Below are positions 50,679-58,110 of a stretch of DNA of 64,000 nucleotides, piece by piece (the first letter of the stretch is position 1; each line of letters opens with the position of its first letter). The stretch comes from Nocardia rhizosphaerihabitans (lineage in GTDB: Bacteria; Actinomycetota; Actinomycetes; Mycobacteriales; Mycobacteriaceae). The notes beneath the pieces are model-generated. The model made no database searches. It saw only the letters and a program-made list of their open reading frames with translations, and was not told where the DNA came from. Where the stretch lies: the NCBI RefSeq assembly GCF_014646295.1, contig NZ_BMNE01000006.1:1-64000 (forward strand), in the 5' to 3' direction. A program made the translations under genes and the position numbers.

Positions 50679-52382
50679 GTGTTGGAGCGAGCACTGCCGG
50701 GTCTGCGGCAGTTCCGGAACTATCGGCGCGCATGGCTGCGTTCGGACGTGGTCGCGGGTGTGACGGTCGCCGCGTATCTGGTCCCGCAGGTGATGGCCTA
50801 CGCGACGGTCGCCGGGCTGCCGCCGGTGGTCGGGTTGTGGGCCACGATCGCGCCGTTGGCGGTGTACGCGCTGCTGGCGACCTCGCGGCAGATGTCGGTC
50901 GGTCCCGAGTCGACCACCGCGCTGCTGACCGCGGTCAGCCTGGCGCCGCTGGCCGCGGGCGACCCCGAGCGCTACGCGGCGCTGGCCGCGCTGCTGGCGC
51001 TGCTGGTCGGGGTGCTGTGCCTGGCCGCCTCGGCTGCCCGGCTCGGGGTACTGGCCGATCTGCTGTCGCGGCCGGTGCTGATCGGCTATCTGGCGGGGAC
51101 GGCGGGGCTGATGATCGTCGGCCAGCTGGGGCGGGTCACCGGCGTGCCGGTCACCGGAGTCACCTCGATGGCGCAGCTGCGCTCGTTCGTGGCGAACATC
51201 AGTCAGTGGCATCCGGCGACCGCGGCCCTGGCGCTCGTCGTCCTGGCAGCGCTGCTGATCATGGCGCGCTGGATGCCGCGCGCGCCCGGCCCGCTCATCG
51301 CGGTGCTGGCCGCGACGATGGCGGTCGCGGTGTTCTCGCTGCAGCGGTTCGGGATCGGCGTGGTCGGTGAGGTCCCCACCGGCCTGCCGACGCCCGAACT
51401 GCCGGCCATCGCGATGGCCGACGTCATGGCGTTGCTGTTGCCCGCGGCGGGCCTGGCCGTGGTCGGCTTCTCCGACAACGCGCTGACCGCGCGCGCCTTC
51501 GCCGCGCGGCACGGCGAGCAGGTGCAGGTCAACACCGAACTCGCCGCACTGGGCGCGACGAATGTGGCGACTTCGCTCACCCACGGATTCCCGGTGAGCT
51601 GCAGTGGCAGCCGAACCACCATCGCCGACCTGATGGGGGCACGCACCCAGCTCTACGCGCTGGTCACCCTCGCCTCGGTTCTCGTTGTGCTGTTCGGCGC
51701 CACCGGTGTGCTCGCGCAGTTCCCCGTCGCGGCGCTGGGCGCGCTGGTCGTGTACGCGGCGCTGCGGCTGATCGATGTGCGCGAGTTCCGCCGGATCGCC
51801 CGGTTCCGGCTCAGCGAGCTGTTCCTCGCGTTGGTGACCGCGGGCGCCGTGCTGGTCCTCGGTGTCCTCTACGGGGTGCTCGTCGCGATCGCGCTGTCGG
51901 TGTTCGACCTGCTGCGCCGGATCGCCCGTGGCCACGACGCGGTCCTCGGTTTCGTTCCCGACCTCGCGGGTATGCACGATGTCGACGACTATCCGGAGGC
52001 GAAACCCCTTGCGGGACTGGTGGTGTACCGCTACGACGCGCCGCTGTTCTTCGCCAATGCCGAGGACTTCCGCACCGGGGCACTGGCCGCGGTCGACTGG
52101 TGGGCCGAGCGCAGCGGGGAACCGGTGCGCTGGTTCGTGCTCAATGTCGAAGCCAATGTCGAGGTCGATCTGACCGCGCTCGACGCCGTGGAACAGGTGC
52201 GAGCCGAGCTGGCCGCGCGCGGGGTGGTGTTCGCGATGGCGCGGGTCAAACAGGATCTGCGCGTCGACCTGGACGCGTCCGGTCTCACCGAGCGGATCGG
52301 GGCCGACCGGCTGTTCCCCACCTTGCCGACGGCGGTCGAGGCTTTCCGGTTCGCCGATGATTCGGGCGACCCGGGCCCGTGA
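50679..52382 (+). CDS. SulP family anion transporter with STAS domain
   Basis: A 567-residue permease. About 12 hydrophobic helices (residues 20-420) include the SulP signature VTVAAYLVPQVMAYATVAGLPPVVGLW (in part VPQVMAYATVAGLPPVVGL) and NTELAALGATNVATSLTHGFPVSCSGSRT. The C-terminal STAS domain (440-560) has YRYDAPLFFANAEDFR and WFVLNVEANVEVDLTALDAV. It would carry sulfate, bicarbonate or another anion. Start is GTG 50679. Two DosR-like boxes precede it, suggesting hypoxia/NO control as for relatives in mycobacteria. Confidence 0.93.
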   Translation: MLERALPGLRQFRNYRRAWLRSDVVAGVTVAAYLVPQVMAYATVAGLPPVVGLWATIAPLAVYALLATSRQMSVGPESTTALLTAVSLAPLAAGDPERYAALAALLALLVGVLCLAASAARLGVLADLLSRPVLIGYLAGTAGLMIVGQLGRVTGVPVTGVTSMAQLRSFVANISQWHPATAALALVVLAALLIMARWMPRAPGPLIAVLAATMAVAVFSLQRFGIGVVGEVPTGLPTPELPAIAMADVMALLLPAAGLAVVGFSDNALTARAFAARHGEQVQVNTELAALGATNVATSLTHGFPVSCSGSRTTIADLMGARTQLYALVTLASVLVVLFGATGVLAQFPVAALGALVVYAALRLIDVREFRRIARFRLSELFLALVTAGAVLVLGVLYGVLVAIALSVFDLLRRIARGHDAVLGFVPDLAGMHDVDDYPEAKPLAGLVVYRYDAPLFFANAEDFRTGALAAVDWWAERSGEPVRWFVLNVEANVEVDLTALDAVEQVRAELAARGVVFAMARVKQDLRVDLDASGLTERIGADRLFPTLPTAVEAFRFADDSGDPGP

Positions 52383-52391
52383 CCGCACGGG

Positions 52392-53378
52392 TCATCGCTC
52401 GGTCAGCACGTCGGTGAGCGGTCGACGTGGGGTGGGCGGGCGCTGCCCGTCCTCAGGGGCGATGCCGATCCTGACCACGACCTGCGGCACCCCGGGATGG
52501 CCGATCAGGCCGGCGAGCAGGCGCCTGCCCGCGGTGAGCTCGGTGACGTGGGTCAGCGCGCAGGTCGACAATCCCGACGCGGTGCAGTCGAGCAGGACCG
52601 CCGAGAGCGCCTCACCGGTCCGCAGCCAGGCCAAGGGGGACTCGTCGCCGGTGCTCAGCACCACGAGGCGAGCGTGATCGTCGAGATCGCCTCGTCGGGC
52701 CGACCGCTCCACCGGGGGGTAGGACCGGGCGACGCCGACCCTGGCGCGTTCGGACTCCGAGATCAGCGCCGACGGCGGTATACCCTCGGACCGCTCGGAA
52801 TGTCCGGCCCACCAGCGGAGTTCGGCCTGGTACTCCATGTCGTAGCGGCGCAGCGCGCCGGACTGCTCGGACACCAGCGCCAGCCGGGGACGCACCTCGT
52901 CGGTGAGGACGTCGAGCGAGAGATCGTGCGGCGCGACGAGCTTGTCCAACGTGGACACCACCGAGGTCAAGCCGATCGGCGCCTCCATCGGCAGCCGATC
53001 GGTGTAGCGGCGATCGATGGCATCGGCGCGGCGCAATTCCCCGATCGGCGGCTCGGGCCACGGCTCGAACTCGATCCTCGCCAGCAGCTCCGGGCGGTCC
53101 GGATCGGGCAGCCGGGTGACCGCGGTGCGCCAGTGGGCGGCGGCGAACGCGGTCCGCACATGGTGCAGTACCGCGCCACAGCTGATCACCGCCTGCCGCC
53201 CGGTCGGGTCCGCGGCCGCCAGCTGCAGATCCGGGTCACGCGACAGCTCGAGCGCGGTGCCGTCGAACACCCACCGCCACGGCTGGGTGTTGTGCACCGA
53301 GGGCGCCCGGCAGCCGAGCCGGATCGCCGCGCGAACGGTGGGATGGTCGGGCACTTCACGAACCGGCTGATCGCTCAT
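52392..53378 (-). CDS. Acg-family nitroreductase-like protein
   Basis: A 328-residue protein of the Acg (Rv2032/Rv3131) family: IRLGCRAPSVHNTQPWRWVFDG is the diagnostic opening, followed by GRQAVISCGAVLHHVRTAF, AIDRRYTDRLPME, and LRTGEALSAVLLDCTASGLSTCALT. These proteins bind FMN in a closed site, show little reductase activity in known examples, and are members of the DosR regulon in Mycobacterium tuberculosis. It is convergent with SulP. Finding it intact beside decayed dosRS/usp pieces supports a former dormancy locus. Confidence 0.9.
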   Translation of the reverse strand: MSDQPVREVPDHPTVRAAIRLGCRAPSVHNTQPWRWVFDGTALELSRDPDLQLAAADPTGRQAVISCGAVLHHVRTAFAAAHWRTAVTRLPDPDRPELLARIEFEPWPEPPIGELRRADAIDRRYTDRLPMEAPIGLTSVVSTLDKLVAPHDLSLDVLTDEVRPRLALVSEQSGALRRYDMEYQAELRWWAGHSERSEGIPPSALISESERARVGVARSYPPVERSARRGDLDDHARLVVLSTGDESPLAWLRTGEALSAVLLDCTASGLSTCALTHVTELTAGRRLLAGLIGHPGVPQVVVRIGIAPEDGQRPPTPRRPLTDVLTER

Positions 53379-53552
53379 ACACACCAGTCTGGTCCGGTTG
53401 CCCGAGCGGTGCCACGGACTTTCCGCATCTCCGAAAAGGCACAAAGTACCTGATCAAGCGCCCAGACCAGACTGGGCGGATTGGTTTGCCGAATTTCGGG
53501 CATGTCGAGGGCAAGGGCCTTGTCGACGCGGAAAAGGGGGTACCTCGAGGTG

Positions 53553-54224
53553 ATGGTGATCCGCGCGCCGCGTGTCTACCGGCCGCAGGCCGATACCTGG
53601 CTGCTTGCTCGTGCCCTGCGTGGGCTGCCCGTGCTGCATGGCGGCCGGGTTCTGGATGTGTGCGCGGGGACCGGCGTGCTCGCGCTGGCCGCGGCACAGG
53701 CGGGGGCGCGCAGCGTCACCGCGGTCGACGTGTCCAGGTCGGCGCTGGCCTCGACGTGGCTGAACTGCAGGCTGCGCGGTGTCGCGGTGGAACTGCTGCA
53801 CGGTGACTTCGCCTCGGCGCTGCGGCTCCCGCGTTTCGACGTGGTGCTGGCCAACCCGCCCTACGTACCCGCCGAGCTGGGCACAGGCCGCGGCGGCGCG
53901 CTGGCGTGGGACGCGGGACCCGACGGCCGCAGCGTGCTCGACCGGCTCTGCGACACGCTGCCGGACCTGCTCACCGAGCGCGGCGTCGGGTTGATCGTGC
54001 ATTCGGCGCTCAGCGACCCGGAACGCAGTGTGCGCCAGTTGCGCGAGCGCGGGGCGGACGCGCGGGTGGTCGCCGGGGGCATCGTGCCGTTCGGGCCGGT
54101 CATGCGGGCCCGCGCCGGGTGGCTGGCCGCGCGCGGCTTCATCACACCCGGCCAGCGCTACGAGGAATTGGTGGTGATCCGTGTCGACCGAACATCGTCC
54201 CGTGTCGTCGGCGACCCCGCCTGA
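53553..54224 (+). CDS. PrmC/HemK-like SAM methyltransferase
   Basis: A 223-residue methyltransferase. Rossmann SAM site VLDVCAGTGVLALAAAQAGA, acidic strand VTAVDVS, and the N-methyltransferase motif NPPYVP (in VVLANPPYVPAELG) that binds a planar amide or amine. It lacks the N-terminal helical domain of true PrmC, so release-factor methylation is not assured. The start is ATG 53553, next to GTG 53550. Its end overlaps the start of the CDGSH gene by 44 bp, implying one transcript of three genes. Confidence 0.85.
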   Translation: MVIRAPRVYRPQADTWLLARALRGLPVLHGGRVLDVCAGTGVLALAAAQAGARSVTAVDVSRSALASTWLNCRLRGVAVELLHGDFASALRLPRFDVVLANPPYVPAELGTGRGGALAWDAGPDGRSVLDRLCDTLPDLLTERGVGLIVHSALSDPERSVRQLRERGADARVVAGGIVPFGPVMRARAGWLAARGFITPGQRYEELVVIRVDRTSSRVVGDPA

Positions 54225-54423
54225 GCCACGGCGGATCGTGCTCACCGACGACGGCCCCGCACTCGTCGACGGCCCCGTCGATGTCGTCACCGCCGACGGC
54301 ACGGTGCTGCACTGCGACCGTTTCGTGGTGGCGCTGTGCCTGTGCCGCCGGTCGAGCAGCTACCCGCTGTGCGACACCAGCCACCGGCGCAGGCGACGCC
54401 GCGAACAGGAAGGCGATCGATGA
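54181..54423 (+). CDS. CDGSH-type iron-sulfur protein
   Basis: An 80-residue protein. C53, C55, C64 and H68 in CLCRRSSSYPLCDTSH fit the CDGSH pattern C-x-C-x2-S-x3-P-x-C-D-x-S-H (Gly replaced by Thr), predicted to hold a 2Fe-2S cluster with one His ligand. The N-terminal part (VLTDDGPALVDGPVDVVTADG) is the usual beta region. Start is GTG 54181. Overlapping its neighbours on both sides (44 bp and 4 bp), it may pass electrons to the diiron protein encoded next; that is inference. Confidence 0.87.
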   Translation: MSTEHRPVSSATPPEPRRIVLTDDGPALVDGPVDVVTADGTVLHCDRFVVALCLCRRSSSYPLCDTSHRRRRRREQEGDR

Positions 54424-55439
54424 ATTCCACCGTCGCGCCCCGGCGCCCGCTGCCCGTCCCGCGCGGCGAGCTGTCCGCGGCCGTCGTCGAATCACTCAGT
54501 CGCCCAGCGGGTTCCGCGGTGCCCAAGGTAGCCGGCGCCGATCCCTACGGTGAGGATCTGCTGCTGACCCTGCACACCTGCTACGAACTGCACTACCAGG
54601 GCTTCGCCGAGGTCGACGAGAACTGGGAATGGGACCCCGACCTGCTGCGCCTGCGTCGCGACCTGGAACGGCAGCTGCTCGCCGCGCTGTCGGCCGACGT
54701 TCCCGGCGGCGACGACATCGACGGCGAACTCGACCGCCTGCTCGAACCCACCTCCGGCACCGACGGCGTCGCGGGCTTCCTCGCCGACCAGGGCACCCCC
54801 GATCAGCTGCGCGAATACTTCGTGCACCGCTCGATCTACCACCACATCGAGGCCGATCCGTACGCCTGGGTGATCCCGCGCCTGCGCGGGCAGGCCAAGG
54901 CCGCGCTGGTCGCGGTGGAATTCGACGAGTTCGGCGGCGGCCGCGGCGATCGCGTGCACGCCCAGTTGTTCGCCGACCTGCTGGCAGGCGCCGGGCTGAA
55001 TCCCGGCTACCTGCACTACCTCGACGCGGTACCCGCACCGATGCTGGCCCTGGTGGACATGATGTCGCTGTTCGGTCTGCATCGTGGCCTGCGCGGCGCC
55101 CTGGTCGGGCACTTCGCCGCCACCGAGATCACCTCGTCCCCGGCCTCACGCCGACTCGCCGACCTCGCGCACACGCTGCTGCCGCATCCCGCCTGTGTGC
55201 ACTTCTACACCGAACACGTCGTCGCCGACGCCGTCCACGAACAGGTCATGCGCCGCTATGTCATCGCCGAATTGCTCCGTGCCGAACCGGAAATGGCAGC
55301 GGGGCTCGTCTTCGGCATCCAGGCGACGAGCCTGCTCGAAGACCGTTTCGCCGAGCACGTCCTCGAATGCTGGCGCGCCGACCGCAGTTCGCTGCGGCAG
55401 GCGATCACCGATCCGCGAACAGCCGCCGCACCCGGCTGA
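54420..55439 (+). CDS. Haem-oxygenase-like diiron oxidase/oxygenase (iron-containing redox enzyme family)
   Basis: A 339-residue all-helical protein. Candidate metal ligands are Glu/His in CYELHYQGFAEVDENWEWD, Glu/His in YHHIEADPYAW, Glu/His in VAVEFDEFGGGRGDRVHAQL, and FYTEHVVADAVHEQVM (ExH...DxxH). The pattern fits the haem-oxygenase-like diiron (HDO) superfamily, whose known members perform N-oxygenation, decarboxylation or C-C cleavage. The substrate is unknown. It follows the CDGSH gene by an ATGA overlap. Its last 35 bp overlap the convergent anti-sigma gene. Confidence 0.85.
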   Translation: MNSTVAPRRPLPVPRGELSAAVVESLSRPAGSAVPKVAGADPYGEDLLLTLHTCYELHYQGFAEVDENWEWDPDLLRLRRDLERQLLAALSADVPGGDDIDGELDRLLEPTSGTDGVAGFLADQGTPDQLREYFVHRSIYHHIEADPYAWVIPRLRGQAKAALVAVEFDEFGGGRGDRVHAQLFADLLAGAGLNPGYLHYLDAVPAPMLALVDMMSLFGLHRGLRGALVGHFAATEITSSPASRRLADLAHTLLPHPACVHFYTEHVVADAVHEQVMRRYVIAELLRAEPEMAAGLVFGIQATSLLEDRFAEHVLECWRADRSSLRQAITDPRTAAAPG

Positions 55440-55839
55440 AGGTGATGGCCACCGGATAACCGCCCCTGGTCTGGTCGAACGGATCATGGTCGGCGACCAG
55501 GTGATCGGTGATCGAATGCAGCACATGCCAGCCGACTGCCGTCTCGTCGATCGGGTCGGTGTCACCGCAGACCGCGTCCACCGAGACCCGGATCCGGAAC
55601 TCGTCGGCGATGACGTCGCAGTGGATCTGGGACGAGGCGACGGCACCCACAATCAGACAGGTCGCCGCCTCGTCGAGCGCGACGCGGATGTCATCGACTT
55701 CCTCGATGCCGAAACCGGTGATCAGGGCTATGGTTTCGGCCACCGCCCGCAGCATGACGAGCTGCTCGAGATCGGCGTCGATCGTGATGTGGATCGACGT
55801 CGCGTGTCTCGACTGCGCAATGATCCGGTCGCTCGAATC
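55405..55839 (-). CDS. UsfX/RsbW-type anti-sigma factor
   Basis: A 144-residue GHKL-fold protein: LVMLRAVAETIALITGF, VDDIRVALDEAATCLIVGA, and VGWHVLHSITDHL. As in mycobacterial UsfX, the N-box Asn is lost (EAATC) and the G1 box is degenerate, so sigma binding rather than strong kinase activity is likely. Start is GTG 55839 with GGAGG ahead. A GTTT-N16-GGGTA promoter lies about 52-76 bp upstream, indicating control by the sigma factor that it may restrain. Confidence 0.85.
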   Translation of the reverse strand, partial: DSSDRIIAQSRHATSIHITIDADLEQLVMLRAVAETIALITGFGIEEVDDIRVALDEAATCLIVGAVASSQIHCDVIADEFRIRVSVDAVCGDTDPIDETAVGWHVLHSITDHLVADHDPFDQTRGGYPVAITFSRVRRLFADR

Positions 55840-55890
55840 CACGGTGGCCTCCTCCCGAGCTGACTGCACCGGAGTGGTTCACCATGCGCC

Positions 55891-55915
55891 TACCCAGGAT
55901 TTGCCGGACCGAAAC
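55891..55915 (-). promoter_or_regulatory. SigF-type promoter for the anti-sigma gene
   Basis: On the minus strand GTTT (55915-55912), a 16-bp spacer, and GGGTA (55895-55891) fit the actinobacterial SigF/SigB consensus GTTT-N15-17-GGGTA exactly. Confidence 0.7.
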
Positions 55916-55937
55916 ACCGCGGGGACCGATCGGCCCC

Positions 55938-56354
55938 TCAGTGCTGCTCGGGCTCCGATGCCTCGTCGAGGGATTCGTAGTACCGGAACAGCGGCCGGAC
56001 GCCGACCAGATCGAGCGCCCGCTCCACTTCGCGACTGCCGGTGAGCAGGCGCAGATCGACCTGCGCTGCCCAGGCCTCGCACTTGGCCTTGCCGAGCATG
56101 GCGGCGACCCGGATGCTCAGGAACTCGGTTTCGCGCAGATCCACCACGACGACGCGGGCGCTCGAATGCACCGCGCGGTCCAGCAGTGAGAAGAACGGCG
56201 GCATCCGCGCCGCGTCGAGCTCGGTGCCGGCGTGCAGTACCCAGCAGCCGGGTCGTCCGGGGTCGCGCAGATGCAGCTCGGCTGCGGCGGGGGCCGATGG
56301 CCCGCGATACCACCGCAGCCGGCTCGACAACCGGCGATCCAGAACGACAGCCAT
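55938..56354 (-). CDS. STAS-domain anti-anti-sigma factor
   Basis: A 138-residue protein with a STAS domain at about 35-125: CWVLHAGTELDAARMPPFFS, RVVVVDLRETEFLSIRVAAML, and DLRLLTGSREVERALDLVGV. The serine in FLSIRV is at or near the usual phosphorylation site. It should bind a UsfX/RsbW protein to free SigF. The ATG follows GGAGGTTCT. Its gene lies between an anti-sigma gene and sigF, all on the same strand. Confidence 0.87.
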   Translation of the reverse strand: MAVVLDRRLSSRLRWYRGPSAPAAAELHLRDPGRPGCWVLHAGTELDAARMPPFFSLLDRAVHSSARVVVVDLRETEFLSIRVAAMLGKAKCEAWAAQVDLRLLTGSREVERALDLVGVRPLFRYYESLDEASEPEQH

Positions 56355-56426
56355 AGAACCTCCTGAGCGACAGGGTCGGCTGGAGGTCTCAACCTAGGAC
56401 AATTCTGGCACGCGGCGCCGCCGGTG

Positions 56427-57263
56427 TCACTGCACCGGCGCCGCCTGCTCGGCGAGCGCCTGCTCACGCAGGAGGCCGAGGGTCCGGGACAGGATCCGCG
56501 AAACCTGCATCTGGGAGACGCCGAGCTGCTCGGCGATCTGGCTCTGGGTCTTGGACTCGTAGAACCGCATGACCAGCACCCGCCGCTCTTCGTCCGGCAG
56601 TGCGGCGATCAGCGGGCGCACCGTCATCGCGTCCTCGGTGAGCTGGTAGCAGGGTTCTTCCACGCCGAGGGTGTCGGTGATCGCCTGGCTGGCGTTGTCC
56701 CGGTCGTCGTGGGTGAATTCGTCGATGGAGTTGGTCTGGTAGCCGTTGGCGGCGACCAGGGCCCTGGTGATCTCGGCCAGATCCACTTCGAGCGCGTCGG
56801 CGAGCTCGCGGGCGTTGGGCAGCCTGCCCAGCTGCTGGGACAGTTCCTCGGTGGCCGGCCCGACCCTGAGCTGGATCTCCTTGAGCCTGCGCGGGACGCG
56901 CACGGCCCAGGTGTGGTCACGGAAGTGCCTGCGCACCTCGCCCATGATCGTGGGGATCGCGAAGGACAGGAACGACGATCCCCGGCTCACGTCATAGCGG
57001 TCGACGGCGAGGACGAGCCCCACCCTCGCGGTCTGGTCGAGATCGTCGAACTGTTCCCCGCGGCCCGCGAACTTACGCGCGATGTGGTCGGCCAGCGGCA
57101 GGCACAGCCGGATCACCTCCTCGCGGAGGGCGTCGTAGTTCTCGTCTCCTGGTGGCAACGCGCGCAGCTTCTCGAACCAGGGCTCGATGTTGTCGTAGCT
57201 GTCGCCGCGCGAGTGGGATCGCCGGGTGGTCGTGTTGTCGGCTGTCATTGCTTCCGATGTCAT
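56427..57263 (-). CDS. sigF: SigF/SigB-type stress sigma factor
   Basis: A 278-residue group 3 sigma factor. Region 2 has LADHIARKFAGRGEQFDDLDQTARVGLVLAVDRYD (e.g. GEQFDDLDQTARVGL), AIPTIMGEVRRHFRDHTWAVRVPRRLKE; region 3 LGRLPNARELADAL; region 4 LPDEERRVLVMRFYESKTQSQIAEQLGVSQMQVSRILSRTL (core SQIAEQLGVSQMQVSRIL). The group governs general and oxidative stress genes through partner switching. ATG 57263 is used; ATG 57248 is an alternative. It follows the UsfX-type gene by 93 bp, as in Mycobacterium tuberculosis usfX-sigF. Confidence 0.93.
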   Translation of the reverse strand: MTSEAMTADNTTTRRSHSRGDSYDNIEPWFEKLRALPPGDENYDALREEVIRLCLPLADHIARKFAGRGEQFDDLDQTARVGLVLAVDRYDVSRGSSFLSFAIPTIMGEVRRHFRDHTWAVRVPRRLKEIQLRVGPATEELSQQLGRLPNARELADALEVDLAEITRALVAANGYQTNSIDEFTHDDRDNASQAITDTLGVEEPCYQLTEDAMTVRPLIAALPDEERRVLVMRFYESKTQSQIAEQLGVSQMQVSRILSRTLGLLREQALAEQAAPVQ

Positions 57264-57356
57264 CGCCGATGCCTCGCTTCCGGACGGTTGCGGATGTCCA
57301 TGGGGTACCCATCGGTGCCACCGCTATGTCTTATTCGGAGCGAAGCCTGTTTCGGC

Positions 57357-57794
57357 TCAGGTTGCGGCGGGTCCGTGCACCCGCCGGATCCAGCCGAATT
57401 CGACGGTTGCCGGGTAGCCGTCGCCGACCGGATCGAAGTCGCCGTATTCGATGCGCAGCGCGTCGGTCAGGGTCGCGACGACATGCCAGCCGAAGGACTC
57501 CTCGTCGAGCGCGGACGGCGTGCGGATCACCGCCGCGACGCGGGCGCCCAGGGTGCCGTCGCCGGTGGTGAACACGCAGTCGAGCTGGGTGTCCGCGGCC
57601 GCGACCAGCATCAGCGCGGTCGCCACCTCATCCAGCGCCAGGATCAGGTCGGTGACCTCGTCGAGGGCGAACCCGCGCACCAGCAGCACGGTCTCGGCCA
57701 GCGAGTGCACCATGGTCAGCTGGTCGAGTTCGGCCGGAACCTGGAACCCGACGGTCTTGGACCGGGGCGCGGTGTCGCGATCGTCTGCTCGCAC
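57357..57794 (-). CDS. UsfX/RsbW-type anti-sigma factor, sigF-linked
   Basis: A 145-residue GHKL-fold protein similar to the one at 55405: TMVHSLAETVLLVRGF, VTDLILALDEVATALMLVA, and FGWHVVATLTDAL. The N-box Asn is again absent. Directly upstream of sigF, it is the likely cognate anti-sigma factor (UsfX counterpart). Start is GTG 57794 with ideal GGGAGG spacing. Two anti-sigma paralogues around one sigma gene suggest two inputs. Confidence 0.88.
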   Translation of the reverse strand: MRADDRDTAPRSKTVGFQVPAELDQLTMVHSLAETVLLVRGFALDEVTDLILALDEVATALMLVAAADTQLDCVFTTGDGTLGARVAAVIRTPSALDEESFGWHVVATLTDALRIEYGDFDPVGDGYPATVEFGWIRRVHGPAAT

Positions 57795-57895
57795 GCCGCC
57801 TCCCATCCACCATCGACCAACTGGTCGGAGGGTACCCGGGCCGCGCCACGCCATTCGCTCGGCCGCCCAGTGATTCCCGGCCGCCTACCGTAGGC

Positions 57896-58012
57896 TCATT
57901 TCGGGTCGTTGCCGGTCGATTCGGCCTGGTCCGGCGGCTTCCCGGACCTCTTCCGCAGCGCCAGGACCACCGCGACGACGGCTATCAGAGCCACGATCAC
58001 GAGAATTTCCAT
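57896..58012 (-). CDS. Small single-pass membrane protein (38 aa)
   Basis: A 38-residue peptide: MEILVIVALIAVVAVVLALR is one membrane helix, followed by a charged tail KRSGKPPDQAESTGNDPK. Such short membrane proteins are typical neighbours of stress genes in actinobacteria but are unclassified. It diverges from katE; a GTTG-N14-GGGTA arrangement upstream could be a weak SigF-type promoter. There is no other feature to support it beyond coherent amphiphilic structure and start codon. Confidence 0.55.
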   Translation of the reverse strand: MEILVIVALIAVVAVVLALRKRSGKPPDQAESTGNDPK

Positions 58013-58049
58013 AGGCGGCGCATACCCCACCCGCAGATCTCCAACCGCT

Positions 58050-58073
58050 GTTTGCCCGGCGGATAGCGCGGTA
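58050..58073 (+). promoter_or_regulatory. SigF-like promoter before katE
   Basis: GTTT (58050-58053), 15-bp spacer, CGGTA (58069-58073): one mismatch to the GGGTA -10. It lies 38 bp before the katE ATG. Confidence 0.5.
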
Positions 58074-58110
58074 GTCCGACAGAGACGGTATCCACTCGAC
58101 TGGAGGCGAT

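Noticed and set aside
53379..53480. Possible DosR box before the Acg-type nitroreductase
   Set aside because: The best candidates share at most about half of the 20 positions with the consensus, far weaker than the two boxes before SulP.
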